Shown: positions 17,421 to 25,984, counted from the first letter of the stretch. The stretch: DNA of 64,000 nucleotides from Candidatus Dadabacteria bacterium (GCA_009840385.1 VXNX01000006.1:1-64000); one strand, 5' to 3'. Notes: generated from the letters alone by a model not told the origin. Translations and numbers: made by a program.

Positions 17421-18248
17421 ATGAACATAGAAGATAAGTTTATTCAGCAGTACATTCCAAATAACCGAATATGGCAAGAGTTGATACTAACAGGACTTTC
17501 GCCAAATTCACATGGTCAGTGCGAAGCAATTAAACGAATGATCGCACTAATCCTTTCACAGTCACAGCACCTTAACTCTAACGCCTTAAAAAAAGCTGAA
17601 GAGATTATGTCGATGGAAACTTGGCTCTGGTCAGGAGAAAAAATTGAAGAAGCTCTTTCAATTCCACTTAAGAGTCCTTGTGGCAAGCATGTTTCTCTGC
17701 ATGAAAATGTAGGAATAGGTTTCCATTTGTTCAGAAGAACAAACAACCAAGGAAAGCAGATTGCTGATCTATATGCAGACACAAAGGATGGTAGTGGTCC
17801 TGTATTGCCATGGGCAATAATAATAGAGAAACAATCCGTAAAGTGTTTTCACCAGAATGAAGACGGTACAGTAGGCACTTTTATAATTCCGCAAGATGAC
17901 GAATTATTTTTAACTGCCGCCAAAATGTCGTGTTTCCTGAATCAGAAACTGGTTAATGTAGAGAGAGTTAAGGCTGCACCTAGGCATGAGAGAAAGAGGT
18001 GGGGCATGGACACCCCCGAGAGCAAAAGTGAGATCAATGTGGTGACGTGGCGAAATGTTAAGCATGAATCTAATAGATCAGAGACTAAAAAAGAGTGGGA
18101 TAAACATTGGTTTGTTAAAGGACATATTCGTTGGCAACCATACCCAAGTGAAGGGGTTTCCATGCCTATTTGGATTGATACTCACGTACGTGGGAACATA
18201 AACGCCCCACTACATAATAAAGACAGAATAAACGTAGTGATCAAATAG
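17421..18248 (+). CDS. Uncharacterised accessory protein with C-terminal VKGHxRWQ domain
   Basis: A 275-residue soluble protein without signal peptide. The N-terminal two thirds are unrecognised. The C-terminal segment WFVKGHIRWQPYPS, then PIWIDTHVRGNINAPL (about 235-267), resembles a short domain I associate with plasmid or phage-borne hypothetical proteins (VRGHWR...IWI.PYVRG..APL). Its biochemical role is unknown to me. The gene looks AT-rich relative to the core genes, consistent with acquisition. Confidence 0.6.
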   Translation: MNIEDKFIQQYIPNNRIWQELILTGLSPNSHGQCEAIKRMIALILSQSQHLNSNALKKAEEIMSMETWLWSGEKIEEALSIPLKSPCGKHVSLHENVGIGFHLFRRTNNQGKQIADLYADTKDGSGPVLPWAIIIEKQSVKCFHQNEDGTVGTFIIPQDDELFLTAAKMSCFLNQKLVNVERVKAAPRHERKRWGMDTPESKSEINVVTWRNVKHESNRSETKKEWDKHWFVKGHIRWQPYPSEGVSMPIWIDTHVRGNINAPLHNKDRINVVIK

Positions 18249-18349
18249 CCATATACTATTTGGCTAGTTATAGAGGTGATTACCATAGATATAATTCCAA
18301 AAAGTAAAAAAAATTTTCCGACTAGAAAAGCCTGTTTTTTCTCTGAAAA

Positions 18350-19525
18350 ATGAGCGACACGCAGAAAAATCCGCCACCCTTACTTAACAGAAGCTTTGTC
18401 CTCGTGACCTTTCTCGGGTGTCTTTACTTCTTTAACTTTCATTCGTTTCTCCTTCTGCCCATTAGAATTTCTGATCTGGGGGGGACTGAGAAGATCGTGG
18501 GGTTCGTTATGGGCATCGCGGGGCTCAGCACCCTTTTTCTTACTCCTTACGCGGGTCACATAACCGACAGGTACGGGAAGAAGCTGTTTGTGCTGCTGGG
18601 GTTCGCATTGCTCGCCGCCTCGACGTTTCCGCTGGCTTTCTTAGACAGGGTCGATTACCTCTACTACGTTATCAGGATAGTTCACGGCTGCTCTTTCTCC
18701 CTTTTCTTTGTCGCGGCGGGGGCACTTACGGTTGATGTCTCAAGCGAGCAGAGAAGGGCTCAGGCGCTCGGCATATACGGTGTCTTCACTATAATAAACT
18801 ACGCTATTGCCCCTTATGTAGGTTCCATTCTGATAAAGAATTTCGGTTTTGATTTTTTTATTTTTTTCCTCACCGCTACGGCACTTTTGGGTTTTTTAGC
18901 CTCCTTTATGATCCGGGAGGGAAAGAAAGTGCCAGTGCCAAAAGACGGGGGACGAAGCTATGTGGACTGTCTTCGGGACAAAGCTACATTTGTGTCCTCC
19001 GCAACGCTCTTTATATGCGGGGCGGCGTTTATAACAACGTTTAACTTCGTCTCCATCTTCTCTCTTTCAATAAACATAGAGAACTTTCACGTTTATTTTC
19101 TTTCTTACACCCTTTCTGTGCTTGCGATCAGGTTGTTTCTCGGCTGGGTTCCGGACAGGTACGGGAAGTGGAAAATTGCTTCTCCCTTTGTTTTCTTCCT
19201 GGGATTGAGTGTTTTCATGCTGAGTTTTGTGCACGAGGTAAAACTGCTTGTTCTCTGCGGAATCATATTCGGCTGCGCGCACGGATTTGTGTATCCTTCA
19301 ATATATTCAATCATAATAGAATCGAATCCGAAGGAGGCTAGGGCAAAGGCTTTTGCCATAAGCAGCGTCTCGTTCACGGGCGGCGGAATGTTAGGGTCTT
19401 TTGTTTTCGGAGTCGTCGCGGAGTTCTTCGGATTCAGGACGATGTTTGTTTCAATAGCGCTTATGGTATTTCTAAGTTTCTTATTTTTCACCCGAAGTTC
19501 AGTCTTAAAGGAGCGCGAAATATGA
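18350..19525 (+). CDS. Major facilitator superfamily transporter
   Basis: A 391-residue inner-membrane transporter with about 12 hydrophobic segments. The MFS signature between helices 2 and 3 is visible (GHITDRYGKKLF, residues about 64-75), with an equivalent in the second half (GWVPDRYGKWK). The fold resembles drug/metabolite efflux MFS members, but the substrate cannot be assigned. It ends in an ATGA overlap with the thioesterase gene, so the two are translated together. Confidence 0.9.
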   Translation: MSDTQKNPPPLLNRSFVLVTFLGCLYFFNFHSFLLLPIRISDLGGTEKIVGFVMGIAGLSTLFLTPYAGHITDRYGKKLFVLLGFALLAASTFPLAFLDRVDYLYYVIRIVHGCSFSLFFVAAGALTVDVSSEQRRAQALGIYGVFTIINYAIAPYVGSILIKNFGFDFFIFFLTATALLGFLASFMIREGKKVPVPKDGGRSYVDCLRDKATFVSSATLFICGAAFITTFNFVSIFSLSINIENFHVYFLSYTLSVLAIRLFLGWVPDRYGKWKIASPFVFFLGLSVFMLSFVHEVKLLVLCGIIFGCAHGFVYPSIYSIIIESNPKEARAKAFAISSVSFTGGGMLGSFVFGVVAEFFGFRTMFVSIALMVFLSFLFFTRSSVLKEREI

Positions 19526-19914
19526 GCACGAAGCCCATAAGACTTCCCTCAGGTCACCCGGAGATCTTCGACACGATGAAAATAGAGATCCTGCGCATGG
19601 AAAACGGAGAGTCAGAGCTCTCCATGCCGTTTCTTGAGGAATATACGCAGCACTACGGAATGCTCCACGGCGGTGCCATTTTCACGCTGGCGGATGCGGC
19701 CTGCGGAGTTGCGGTTGCCAGTGTCGCAAAAGAGGGGAAAAAGTTTCTTACGTCTGGAATGAATATAAATTATCTGGAACCAATCAGGGAAGGCATTACG
19801 ATTTGTCGTGCCAAAGTGCTCAGACAGGGAAGAATAATGCCTGTTGAGAGCGAGGTCTGGAATTCGGGTGTTTGCGCGGCGAAAGCCAGCGCCATTTATA
19901 CTCTGGTTGATTGA
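19522..19914 (+). CDS. PaaI-family hotdog thioesterase
   Basis: A 130-residue hotdog-fold acyl-CoA thioesterase. The family signature HYGMLHGGAIFTLADAACG (about residues 42-60) carries the HGG and the Asp used in catalysis. The rest (SGMNINYLEPIREG) fits the PaaI/YbgC-like fold. It is coupled to the upstream MFS gene by ATGA, suggesting hydrolysis of a CoA ester linked to transport of the product. The substrate is unknown. Confidence 0.88.
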   Translation: MSTKPIRLPSGHPEIFDTMKIEILRMENGESELSMPFLEEYTQHYGMLHGGAIFTLADAACGVAVASVAKEGKKFLTSGMNINYLEPIREGITICRAKVLRQGRIMPVESEVWNSGVCAAKASAIYTLVD

Positions 19915-20090
19915 TTCTTCTTCCTTAACTTCGATGAAATACAAAAGAAATAAAGTTGTCAAAAAAACAGGACGAAAAATTCAAAAACCGTTCGATTTAA
20001 CTTGCTTGCTGCACATTCATTGCTATCTTGTTGCTTGATTTGCCAATGATAGGGATAATAATTACACCCATATAGTTAGAGATTAGTGAA

Positions 20091-20786
20091 ATGAAAGTTA
20101 GTGTAACCAGATCTGATGCGCACTACGAAGTGGCCTTTCATCGTCCGGCCTTCAGCCGTATTGCATCGTTTTCACAGATTGTAGAACCAATTTACGACGC
20201 ATTCAGTGCGGAAGTACAGATTCCTCCAGACGCGATAAAGCTAGAAAACGGAAACACTATCGCCACTGCCGGCGTCACTCTCACCTTGTTTTCTGGGTTC
20301 AGCTTGTTTGAAGCGAGGCTAGATGGATACAAAGCACGCTTTCTTGACCTTCAATCATCGGAAGCTATTGATCAGGCCAAACGATACGCTAAGCTCTTTG
20401 AATCCGCTGTATGCGGATTCTTGGCTGATGGGATACCTGCATATTGGAGACTCATCATTCCCTCTTGGCTGACGGTTGACGGAGGTATGGACGCGGCCGA
20501 AGGGCTCATTAGAGGTCTTACTTGGCTTCCTGAGTCTCACGACCCGTTTGAAATAGGTTCGACCAAGGTAAGTTCACAAGTCAGGTTCGACTGTTTCAAT
20601 ACAGAAGACCTGTGGACCGTCAGGGTTACTGTGGACAAGTCGGCAATGCCGGATACGCATTTATTCTTAGAGATTTCCAGTGAGTACGTGCATGGTTCTC
20701 CTTTTAACACCCTTGATAAGCAAGCCGAACATCTTTCCATTGTATGGAACTCTGTTGTCAGTAAACTGGGTTTAGAGGGGGATTAA
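20091..20786 (+). CDS. Uncharacterised protein, first gene of a three-gene cassette
   Basis: A 231-residue soluble protein of mixed alpha/beta character, with no motif I recognise. There is no signal peptide or membrane segment. An early segment contains LENGNTIATAGVTLTLFSG and the C-terminus ends in a helix (LSIVWNSVVSKLGLEGD). The overall layout faintly recalls the TIGR04255-type proteins, but I would not assign it. The next gene follows after 6 nt, so it is probably an operon with 20793-21512 and 21512-21982. Confidence 0.6.
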   Translation: MKVSVTRSDAHYEVAFHRPAFSRIASFSQIVEPIYDAFSAEVQIPPDAIKLENGNTIATAGVTLTLFSGFSLFEARLDGYKARFLDLQSSEAIDQAKRYAKLFESAVCGFLADGIPAYWRLIIPSWLTVDGGMDAAEGLIRGLTWLPESHDPFEIGSTKVSSQVRFDCFNTEDLWTVRVTVDKSAMPDTHLFLEISSEYVHGSPFNTLDKQAEHLSIVWNSVVSKLGLEGD

Positions 20787-20792
20787 AGTTAG

Positions 20793-21512
20793 ATGTTGAA
20801 TGCTTCTCCAAATTTTCCGTTGGCGTCTCCTGCATTACAACATGCAGTGACCGACGATCGCCAACAGTTGTGGGTCGATCCACAATTTGATCCCCTTAAG
20901 AATTTCAACTCGGCCCGATATTTCGAAAGCAATTGCCCTTCTGCACCTTTGCAGATAGTAACAATCACTGGTTCATACAACTTTGATTATGACAAAAGTG
21001 ATTTTGTACAAACATCTGGCAATCGATACGGTCGCAAACCAGCTGAGAGACAGTTTAGCCTGCGTATTCTATCTTCTCGCACGCTGCCCAGCCGTTTCGC
21101 TGAGGCGACCATGCCTCTTGTCGGCTTTGGACCAGCTGCTCCGGTGGCTACCACTGCGGCGTGGTTGGAAGCATCGTTAGATGAGTTGGAGGAGTGTTCC
21201 GCCTCCGCACTTGATGAAGGTTTAGAGGAGCCTTCGGAACTTGGATTGACGAAGGCTAAGAAGTTGTTAGAGACAGTCTCTAATCGCGTAACGGACCAGC
21301 CGGACATATACCTGATGGACGAGGGTAGCATAGCAATTGATTTTCGGAATCCTGGAAGCAAGAGTGGTGTTCTGTTCTTGATCGAACAAGATGGTTCTGG
21401 AGCGCTTTTCCACCGTACTAAAAACTCTAAAGGTCGGCTTCGGGTTCATGATGCGGCAGATTTGCTCCAGGAAGGTGGTTTTCTGGAACTCGAGAGGGTG
21501 GGCATTCGGTAG
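20793..21512 (+). CDS. Uncharacterised protein, middle gene of a three-gene cassette
   Basis: A 239-residue soluble protein. A variable Pro/Ala/Glu-rich middle (about 95-140) separates two parts. The C-terminal part (DIYLMDEGSIAIDF, GVLFLIEQDGSGALFHRTK, FLELERVGI) looks like a compact beta-rich domain. No catalytic motif was recognised. It starts 6 nt after the upstream gene and its TAG overlaps the GTG of the third gene by one base, indicating coupled translation. Confidence 0.58.
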   Translation: MLNASPNFPLASPALQHAVTDDRQQLWVDPQFDPLKNFNSARYFESNCPSAPLQIVTITGSYNFDYDKSDFVQTSGNRYGRKPAERQFSLRILSSRTLPSRFAEATMPLVGFGPAAPVATTAAWLEASLDELEECSASALDEGLEEPSELGLTKAKKLLETVSNRVTDQPDIYLMDEGSIAIDFRNPGSKSGVLFLIEQDGSGALFHRTKNSKGRLRVHDAADLLQEGGFLELERVGIR

Positions 21513-21982
21513 TGAACAAACAGTTGGGTGAGGAAATACCGGATTCCATAGCGAAAGAGGACAGACTCGGAAGGGAAGAGAGGTCGCAAAAAAACGCCAA
21601 GCGCTCTTTCGGCAGACTGAAAAGAGAAGGTGAGGCAAGGGCACCTGTCTCAAGATTTAATCCGCCCAAAGACAGCAATGAAATTTCAGTTAACCGAATG
21701 GATTTTGTCCCCGAAGCCACAATGGCAGAGTTGGGTATGCGGAATGCGAGTTCATCCGGGAAGTTGTTTTGGGGTTGGTATATTCTAACCGCCGGCGACG
21801 TACAGGGAGTTGGCTGTAGTGTAAAGCCGTCCCCCTCAGATGACAATCCTTATCATGCGGATATCCTAATCCCGGTAGCATTAGATGCCGAAGAAAGGCG
21901 AGATGAAGTTATCGAGTATGCAAGAGACTTAGCATATCACGCTACGTTTCTCCCTTGGGGTGAGTGGACCAAGACTGCTTAA
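21512..21982 (+). CDS. Uncharacterised protein, third gene of a three-gene cassette
   Basis: A 156-residue protein with a charged N-terminus (DRLGREERSQKNAKRSFGRL). It has a compact domain marked by ISVNRMDFVPEATMAELG, FWGWYILTAGDV, NPYHADILIP and LAYHATFLPWGEW. I have seen similar C-terminal domains in unannotated proteins but know no function. GTG 21512 overlaps the stop of the preceding gene. A separate downstream unit (rsmE) runs on the opposite strand, so the cassette ends here. Confidence 0.6.
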   Translation: MNKQLGEEIPDSIAKEDRLGREERSQKNAKRSFGRLKREGEARAPVSRFNPPKDSNEISVNRMDFVPEATMAELGMRNASSSGKLFWGWYILTAGDVQGVGCSVKPSPSDDNPYHADILIPVALDAEERRDEVIEYARDLAYHATFLPWGEWTKTA

Positions 21983-22022
21983 CCGGCCATATTTGCCCAA
22001 TGTTTGTTACGTGATAACAAGC

Positions 22023-22757
22023 TTAGATATCCCCGTAGCGGGACTGCAAAAGCGCTAGGCTTACCACTGAAGCCGTTTCCGCCCTCAGTATTCTTTCTCC
22101 AAGCCCGAGTACCGTATAGCCTTTTTCTTTTGCCAGGGTAATTTCCTGTTCCGAAAAACCTCCCTCGGGGCCTATGAAGAGATTTATCGTTCTTACGGAT
22201 TTCTCGTGGGAACCCATGTAATCTCTGAGCAGTTCGCTTTGGTTTTCGTAAAGTACTATCTTCATCTCGCTTTCGTTTCTTATTTCAAGGGACCTTTGAA
22301 AATCAACCGGTTTTGAAACCGCAGGCGGCACGGTTCTTCCGCACTGCTTTGTCGATTCCCGAGCTATTTTGTTCCATCTGTCCACCTTTGCGGTTGACCT
22401 TACCTGGGTCCTTTCGGAAACTAACGGGAAAATTCCCGATACGCCGAGTTGCGTTGCCTGACTTATTATCCCGTCCATCTTGTTTCCCTTGAGAATCGCT
22501 TGGAAGAGATTCAGTTCCAGTCCAGGTTCTGTCTGCAACAGGCGGGTGCTGTAAACCTGGAGGGCGATGGTTCCAGGGGAGAGGTCCGTTATTGTGCCTT
22601 CATACTCGGTGGATTCAGCATCAAAGACGGTTATGCGGTCCCCAGCTCCTAGTCTAAGCACTTTCGTTATATGCGTGTAGTCGCTCTCGGATATTTTTCC
22701 GCGAAGGGTTCTGTCATCTTCTGTGGATGGCTCTTTTCTGATCGGAAATCTCGGCAT
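22023..22757 (-). CDS. rsmE: 16S rRNA (uracil1498-N3)-methyltransferase
   Basis: SPOUT-class methyltransferase that modifies U1498 of 16S rRNA. The 244-residue protein has an N-terminal PUA-like domain and the knotted C-terminal domain with NLFIGPEGGFSEQEI and LGERILRAETASVVSL, the SAM-binding knot. It lies 18 nt downstream of cobA-hemD on the same strand, so it is probably co-transcribed. Confidence 0.94.
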   Translation of the reverse strand: MPRFPIRKEPSTEDDRTLRGKISESDYTHITKVLRLGAGDRITVFDAESTEYEGTITDLSPGTIALQVYSTRLLQTEPGLELNLFQAILKGNKMDGIISQATQLGVSGIFPLVSERTQVRSTAKVDRWNKIARESTKQCGRTVPPAVSKPVDFQRSLEIRNESEMKIVLYENQSELLRDYMGSHEKSVRTINLFIGPEGGFSEQEITLAKEKGYTVLGLGERILRAETASVVSLALLQSRYGDI

Positions 22758-22775
22758 TTCAAGGTACCTGCCTTC

Positions 22776-24287
22776 TTATGAGAGATAAAAGTCCAGGATT
22801 TTTTCTTTAAGGCTACGGGTCGTATGGATGTCAGCGGTTACCACCGGGGTAAAACCGTGGCCGAGTAGCGTCGCGGCCGTTACGGGTCCTATGCAGGCAA
22901 ACCCGGTCTTGTCGAAAAGCTCTGGATCTTCTCCAAAAAGCGAAAAGAAATTTGTTACGGTTGAGGAACTTGTGAACGTTACAAGGTCTATCTCTGCACT
23001 GGAGAATTTCATTTTTATCAGGTCAAGCTCCTGCTTTGCGTGGTCGGGAACAAGCGTTTCATAAACGCAGAGCACTTCTACTTCGGCTCCCATTCCCTGT
23101 AGCGTGTCCGGGAGAAGCTCTCTTGCCACAAGCGCTCTCGGGATAAGTATTTTTTTGCCGTCGAGATTAAGCTTTTCGGCAAGCGAGATTATTCCTTCGG
23201 CGGTATAGACTCTGGGCATGTAATCCACTGAGAGGTTGTACTTTAGAAGTTCCTCAGAAGTTTTTTCCCCTATGGCTATTATCTTTTTGCCTTTAAGTTC
23301 CCGCGAGTCCTTTCCATGGGAAGCGAGCACATCGAAATAGTTGCTTACTCCGTTCACACTCGTGAACACGAGGAAATCATAGTCTGCGAGATTCTGTACC
23401 GAAAGTTTCTGCTCTCTGGTATTTCTTACGGGCTTTATTTCGATTGTGGGAAATTCGATGGTTTTTGCCCCGCAGGAGCCTAGAAGTTCCGCGAACTCGG
23501 ATGATGCTTCCTTCTCCCTAGTTACCATTATGGTCTTTCCGAAAAGCGGCTTTTTTTCATACCATCCTATCGCTTCTGCGAGCGAGGCCACCTCTCCGAC
23601 CACTATGGTTGCCGGAGTCTGGACGTCAAGAACTCTGGTTTTTTCCGCTATGTCGGAAATGGTCCCCACGACAGATTTCTGTTCGGGTAGCGTGCCACAG
23701 GATATAACGGCAACGGGGGTAGACGCTTCCTTTCCCAGCCCAAGCAGTTTTTTCATTATGCTCTCGAGTTTGCTCAGTCCCATGAGGAACACCATCGTTT
23801 CGATCTCAGCCGGATCGTAGTCAGAATCCTCTCCTTGGTGGTGCCCGGTAAAGACTGCGAAAGACGAATTGTAACGCCTGTGAGTAATGGGAATTCCCCC
23901 GTAAGCCGGCACCGCGGTAACGGAGCTTACTCCCGGCACAATCTCGATATCGATACCGTTTTTGACGACCTCCTCAACCTCCTCTCCTCCCCTTCCGAAA
24001 ACGAACGGATCTCCTCCCTTCAGCCTTGCCACAGTTTTTCCCTCTTTTGCCCTGTTTACGAGGAGTTTGTTTATCTCTTCCTGGGATATATGAGCCTGTC
24101 CGATTGTCTTGCCGGCAAAGACAAGTTCCGCATCAGGACGGCAGAACTTAAGAATCTGCGGGTTTACAAGTGAATCGTAGATTACCACCTGTGCTTTCCC
24201 GAGCAGTTCCTTTCCCCTGAGGGTAAGAAGGCCCGCGTCGCCAGGCCCCGCGCCGATCAGATAAACCCTGCCTTTTTTTTCGCTCAT
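22776..24287 (-). CDS. cobA-hemD: Fused uroporphyrinogen-III C-methyltransferase / uroporphyrinogen-III synthase
   Basis: Bifunctional tetrapyrrole enzyme of 503 residues. Residues about 1-245 are the SUMT/CobA domain (GAGPGDAGLLTLRGKELL, VARLKGGDPFVFGRGGEE), which makes precorrin-2 by SAM-dependent methylation. Residues about 250-503 are the HemD domain (TIMVTREKEASSEFAELL, VFTSVNGVSNYF, TFTSSSTVTNFF), which closes hydroxymethylbilane to uroporphyrinogen III. Together they feed siroheme and heme branches, fitting the need of the ccm genes for heme. CobA-HemD fusions are known in Firmicutes and deltaproteobacteria. Confidence 0.95.
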   Translation of the reverse strand: MSEKKGRVYLIGAGPGDAGLLTLRGKELLGKAQVVIYDSLVNPQILKFCRPDAELVFAGKTIGQAHISQEEINKLLVNRAKEGKTVARLKGGDPFVFGRGGEEVEEVVKNGIDIEIVPGVSSVTAVPAYGGIPITHRRYNSSFAVFTGHHQGEDSDYDPAEIETMVFLMGLSKLESIMKKLLGLGKEASTPVAVISCGTLPEQKSVVGTISDIAEKTRVLDVQTPATIVVGEVASLAEAIGWYEKKPLFGKTIMVTREKEASSEFAELLGSCGAKTIEFPTIEIKPVRNTREQKLSVQNLADYDFLVFTSVNGVSNYFDVLASHGKDSRELKGKKIIAIGEKTSEELLKYNLSVDYMPRVYTAEGIISLAEKLNLDGKKILIPRALVARELLPDTLQGMGAEVEVLCVYETLVPDHAKQELDLIKMKFSSAEIDLVTFTSSSTVTNFFSLFGEDPELFDKTGFACIGPVTAATLLGHGFTPVVTADIHTTRSLKEKILDFYLS

Positions 24288-24573
24288 GGAACTGTGGATT
24301 GCTGGGGAGAGATCTTGGAGAAATTCACCTGTCCGTTTCTTTATATATTAAACCGCGAAGCGGAAAACGGTGCCGCGACGCTGTTTTCCGGCTATCTTTC
24401 AACCCAAATATATTATTTCTCATGGGTTGGCTCCTGTAAAATCAAGGGAAATTTATTTTGAGAGATGCCGATTAATTTTTGCTTTTGCCGGATAAAGCAG
24501 TTTCTTTCAGTCTTTCTTCAACTAGTAAAAATTTACTGAAGCCATGATAGGAGAAATGGACCCCAAAAGCAGA
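24288..24573. other. Divergent intergenic region with two inverted repeats
   Basis: It separates cobA-hemD (minus) from the RNA element and lipoprotein (plus). CGGAAAAC (24361-24368) and GTTTTCCG (24383-24390) form an 8-bp stem with a 14-nt loop. CAACCCA (24400-24406) and TGGGTTG (24423-24429) form a 7-bp stem around an AT-rich 16-nt loop. Either could be an operator or leader hairpin for cobA-hemD. No gene was recognised. Confidence 0.4.
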
Positions 24574-24603
24574 TTGTCTTATGCCTTCCTTCCGTGCTAT
24601 AAT
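24574..24603 (+). promoter_or_regulatory. Promoter reading into the first pseudoknot RNA element
   Basis: TTGTCT (24574-24579), 18 nt, TATAAT (24598-24603), with GTGC before the -10 box. The predicted start at about 24610-24611 coincides with the first base of the structured element. The second copy of the element also has GTGC plus a -10-like box immediately upstream. Confidence 0.6.
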
Positions 24604-24610
24604 TTTAATC

Positions 24611-24719
24611 GCTAGCAGTTGGAACAGTCCGCTTGTCGGGCTTTCCGTTAAATAAAACACCCCTCTGGGGGAAATAGGCGGAGCGTCTGAAACTGTTCTG
24701 ACTGCTAGCAGAGCCCGAC
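24611..24719 (+). ncRNA. Structured pseudoknot leader RNA, copy 1 (unassigned cis-regulatory motif)
   Basis: Four helices can be drawn. Stem A: 24611-24628 with 24692-24709, 18 continuous pairs including two wobbles. Stem B: GTCGGGCT 24635-24642 with AGCCCGAC 24712-24719. It is interleaved with A, so it forms a pseudoknot. Stem C: TCCGT 24644-24648 with GCGGA 24678-24682. Hairpin D: CCCC 24660-24663 with GGGG 24667-24670. The core AATAAAACACCC...GGGGGAAATA recurs in copy 2. The element starts at the predicted +1 and ends 41 nt before the lipoprotein ATG. CCGAC (24715-24719) can alternatively pair with GTCGG (24730-24734), which would exclude stem B. I could not match it to a known riboswitch or ribozyme. 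Confidence 0.68.
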
Positions 24720-24759
24720 GCCTACGTGTGTCGGAGATCAGAAAATTCAGGAGGACGTT

Positions 24760-25941
24760 ATGAGGGTTGTTCCGTCTTTTTTCGTAGTTTTGTTTTTTGT
24801 CGTTGGTTGCGGAGGTGGTGGTGGAAATGAAACTCCAAGTGACCGACACCCCACAGCCCGAACTGCGGTGGGTCAATTTAAAGATGCCAACGTTGCAGGA
24901 CTGAGCTATGTCTCAGGAGGGCAGAGTGGAGTTACCGATTCAGAGGGAAGCTTTACCTACGAAGTTGGAGAAAGTGTTGTGTTCTCGGTCGGAGGTGTAA
25001 CATTAGGAGAAACCGAAGGAAAGTCGGTTGTTACCCCAGTAGATTTAGTTGAGCGAGGCAGTTCAAGTTCTGAGCCTGTGCTGAACACTGTGCGTTTTCT
25101 CATATCTCTGGATGAAGACAATGACCTTTCTAACGGTATAAACATCCCTGAAGAGGTTCGTGAGCTCGCGCTACAATGGACTTTTATACAGATTCTTTCC
25201 GATAGTTTGGATTTCGAGCAACAACTGGAGAGAATGAGATCCGATTTACAAGAAAGATTTAGTAGATATGAATCGTACGAAATCCCGGGAAATGCGACCG
25301 CAAGGAACCATTTGGAAAGTACTCTTCGGTGTTCCTATTCGGGTGCATACACCGGAACATACGGGGGTACTGATCAAGGTAATTTCGGAGTTTTGATTGA
25401 CGCACGTAGTGGAAGTGCGTCCGGTATTGCTTACAGCACTCAATATGATAATTACATCACACTTACAGGCACAAGATCCATCAGCTATGATCAGAATGTC
25501 GTATTCGCAAGTGGAGATACAGATGAAGGAACAGAATTCAATGGCCAGTTTACTTCTGTGAACACGGTTCAAGGTCGGTGGGGGCATCCACTTGACTCAA
25601 GTATCGGTGGCAGTTTCTCCGGCAGGAGAATCGGTGGTGATCAATATGCGGTATACCGTGGTACCGGAACTTGGCGAACTGATAGTTTTGACGAGTACGG
25701 AGTCTTCACTTTTGACATTAATGATTCGGGCAGGATAACAGGACTCGCATATAACATTGCTTATGATATATCTGGAAATCTTAATGGATCACTTTCGGGA
25801 ACCAACATATCAGCTACTACAAGCGATGGGACAAGGGTTACCGGAACGCTAGACCGAGAAACTGGTGTCCTAAGAGGTAGGTTCGATGACTCGGCAGGGT
25901 TCTCGGGCACATTTGAAGGAAGCGGATGCCAGCTCAACTAG
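24760..25941 (+). CDS. Lipoprotein with beta-rich repeats, preceded by structured leader
   Basis: A 393-residue secreted lipoprotein. The short signal peptide ends in lipobox VVGC (Cys17), followed by a Gly run. Residues about 37-150 contain VTDSEGSFTYEVGESVVFSVGGV, a bacterial surface-protein module common in lipoproteins (read as segments 59-81). The C-terminal half (about 185-393) has repeated Gly/Ser/Thr-rich beta strands such as GTYGGTDQGNFGV and GSLSGTNISATTSDG. No enzyme motif was seen. The start has GGAGG 6 nt upstream. Its leader carries RNA element copy 1. Confidence 0.75.
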   Translation: MRVVPSFFVVLFFVVGCGGGGGNETPSDRHPTARTAVGQFKDANVAGLSYVSGGQSGVTDSEGSFTYEVGESVVFSVGGVTLGETEGKSVVTPVDLVERGSSSSEPVLNTVRFLISLDEDNDLSNGINIPEEVRELALQWTFIQILSDSLDFEQQLERMRSDLQERFSRYESYEIPGNATARNHLESTLRCSYSGAYTGTYGGTDQGNFGVLIDARSGSASGIAYSTQYDNYITLTGTRSISYDQNVVFASGDTDEGTEFNGQFTSVNTVQGRWGHPLDSSIGGSFSGRRIGGDQYAVYRGTGTWRTDSFDEYGVFTFDINDSGRITGLAYNIAYDISGNLNGSLSGTNISATTSDGTRVTGTLDRETGVLRGRFDDSAGFSGTFEGSGCQLN

Positions 25942-25984
25942 AAACAATCGATGAGGCAATCTAAGACCTTTAGTGCTCTGAAAG

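Noticed and set aside
24611-24719. Cobalamin riboswitch reading (GGGGAAATAGG and AGCCCGACGCC resemble parts of its consensus)
   Set aside because: The conserved B12 box and multi-branched core are missing, and the helix order differs.
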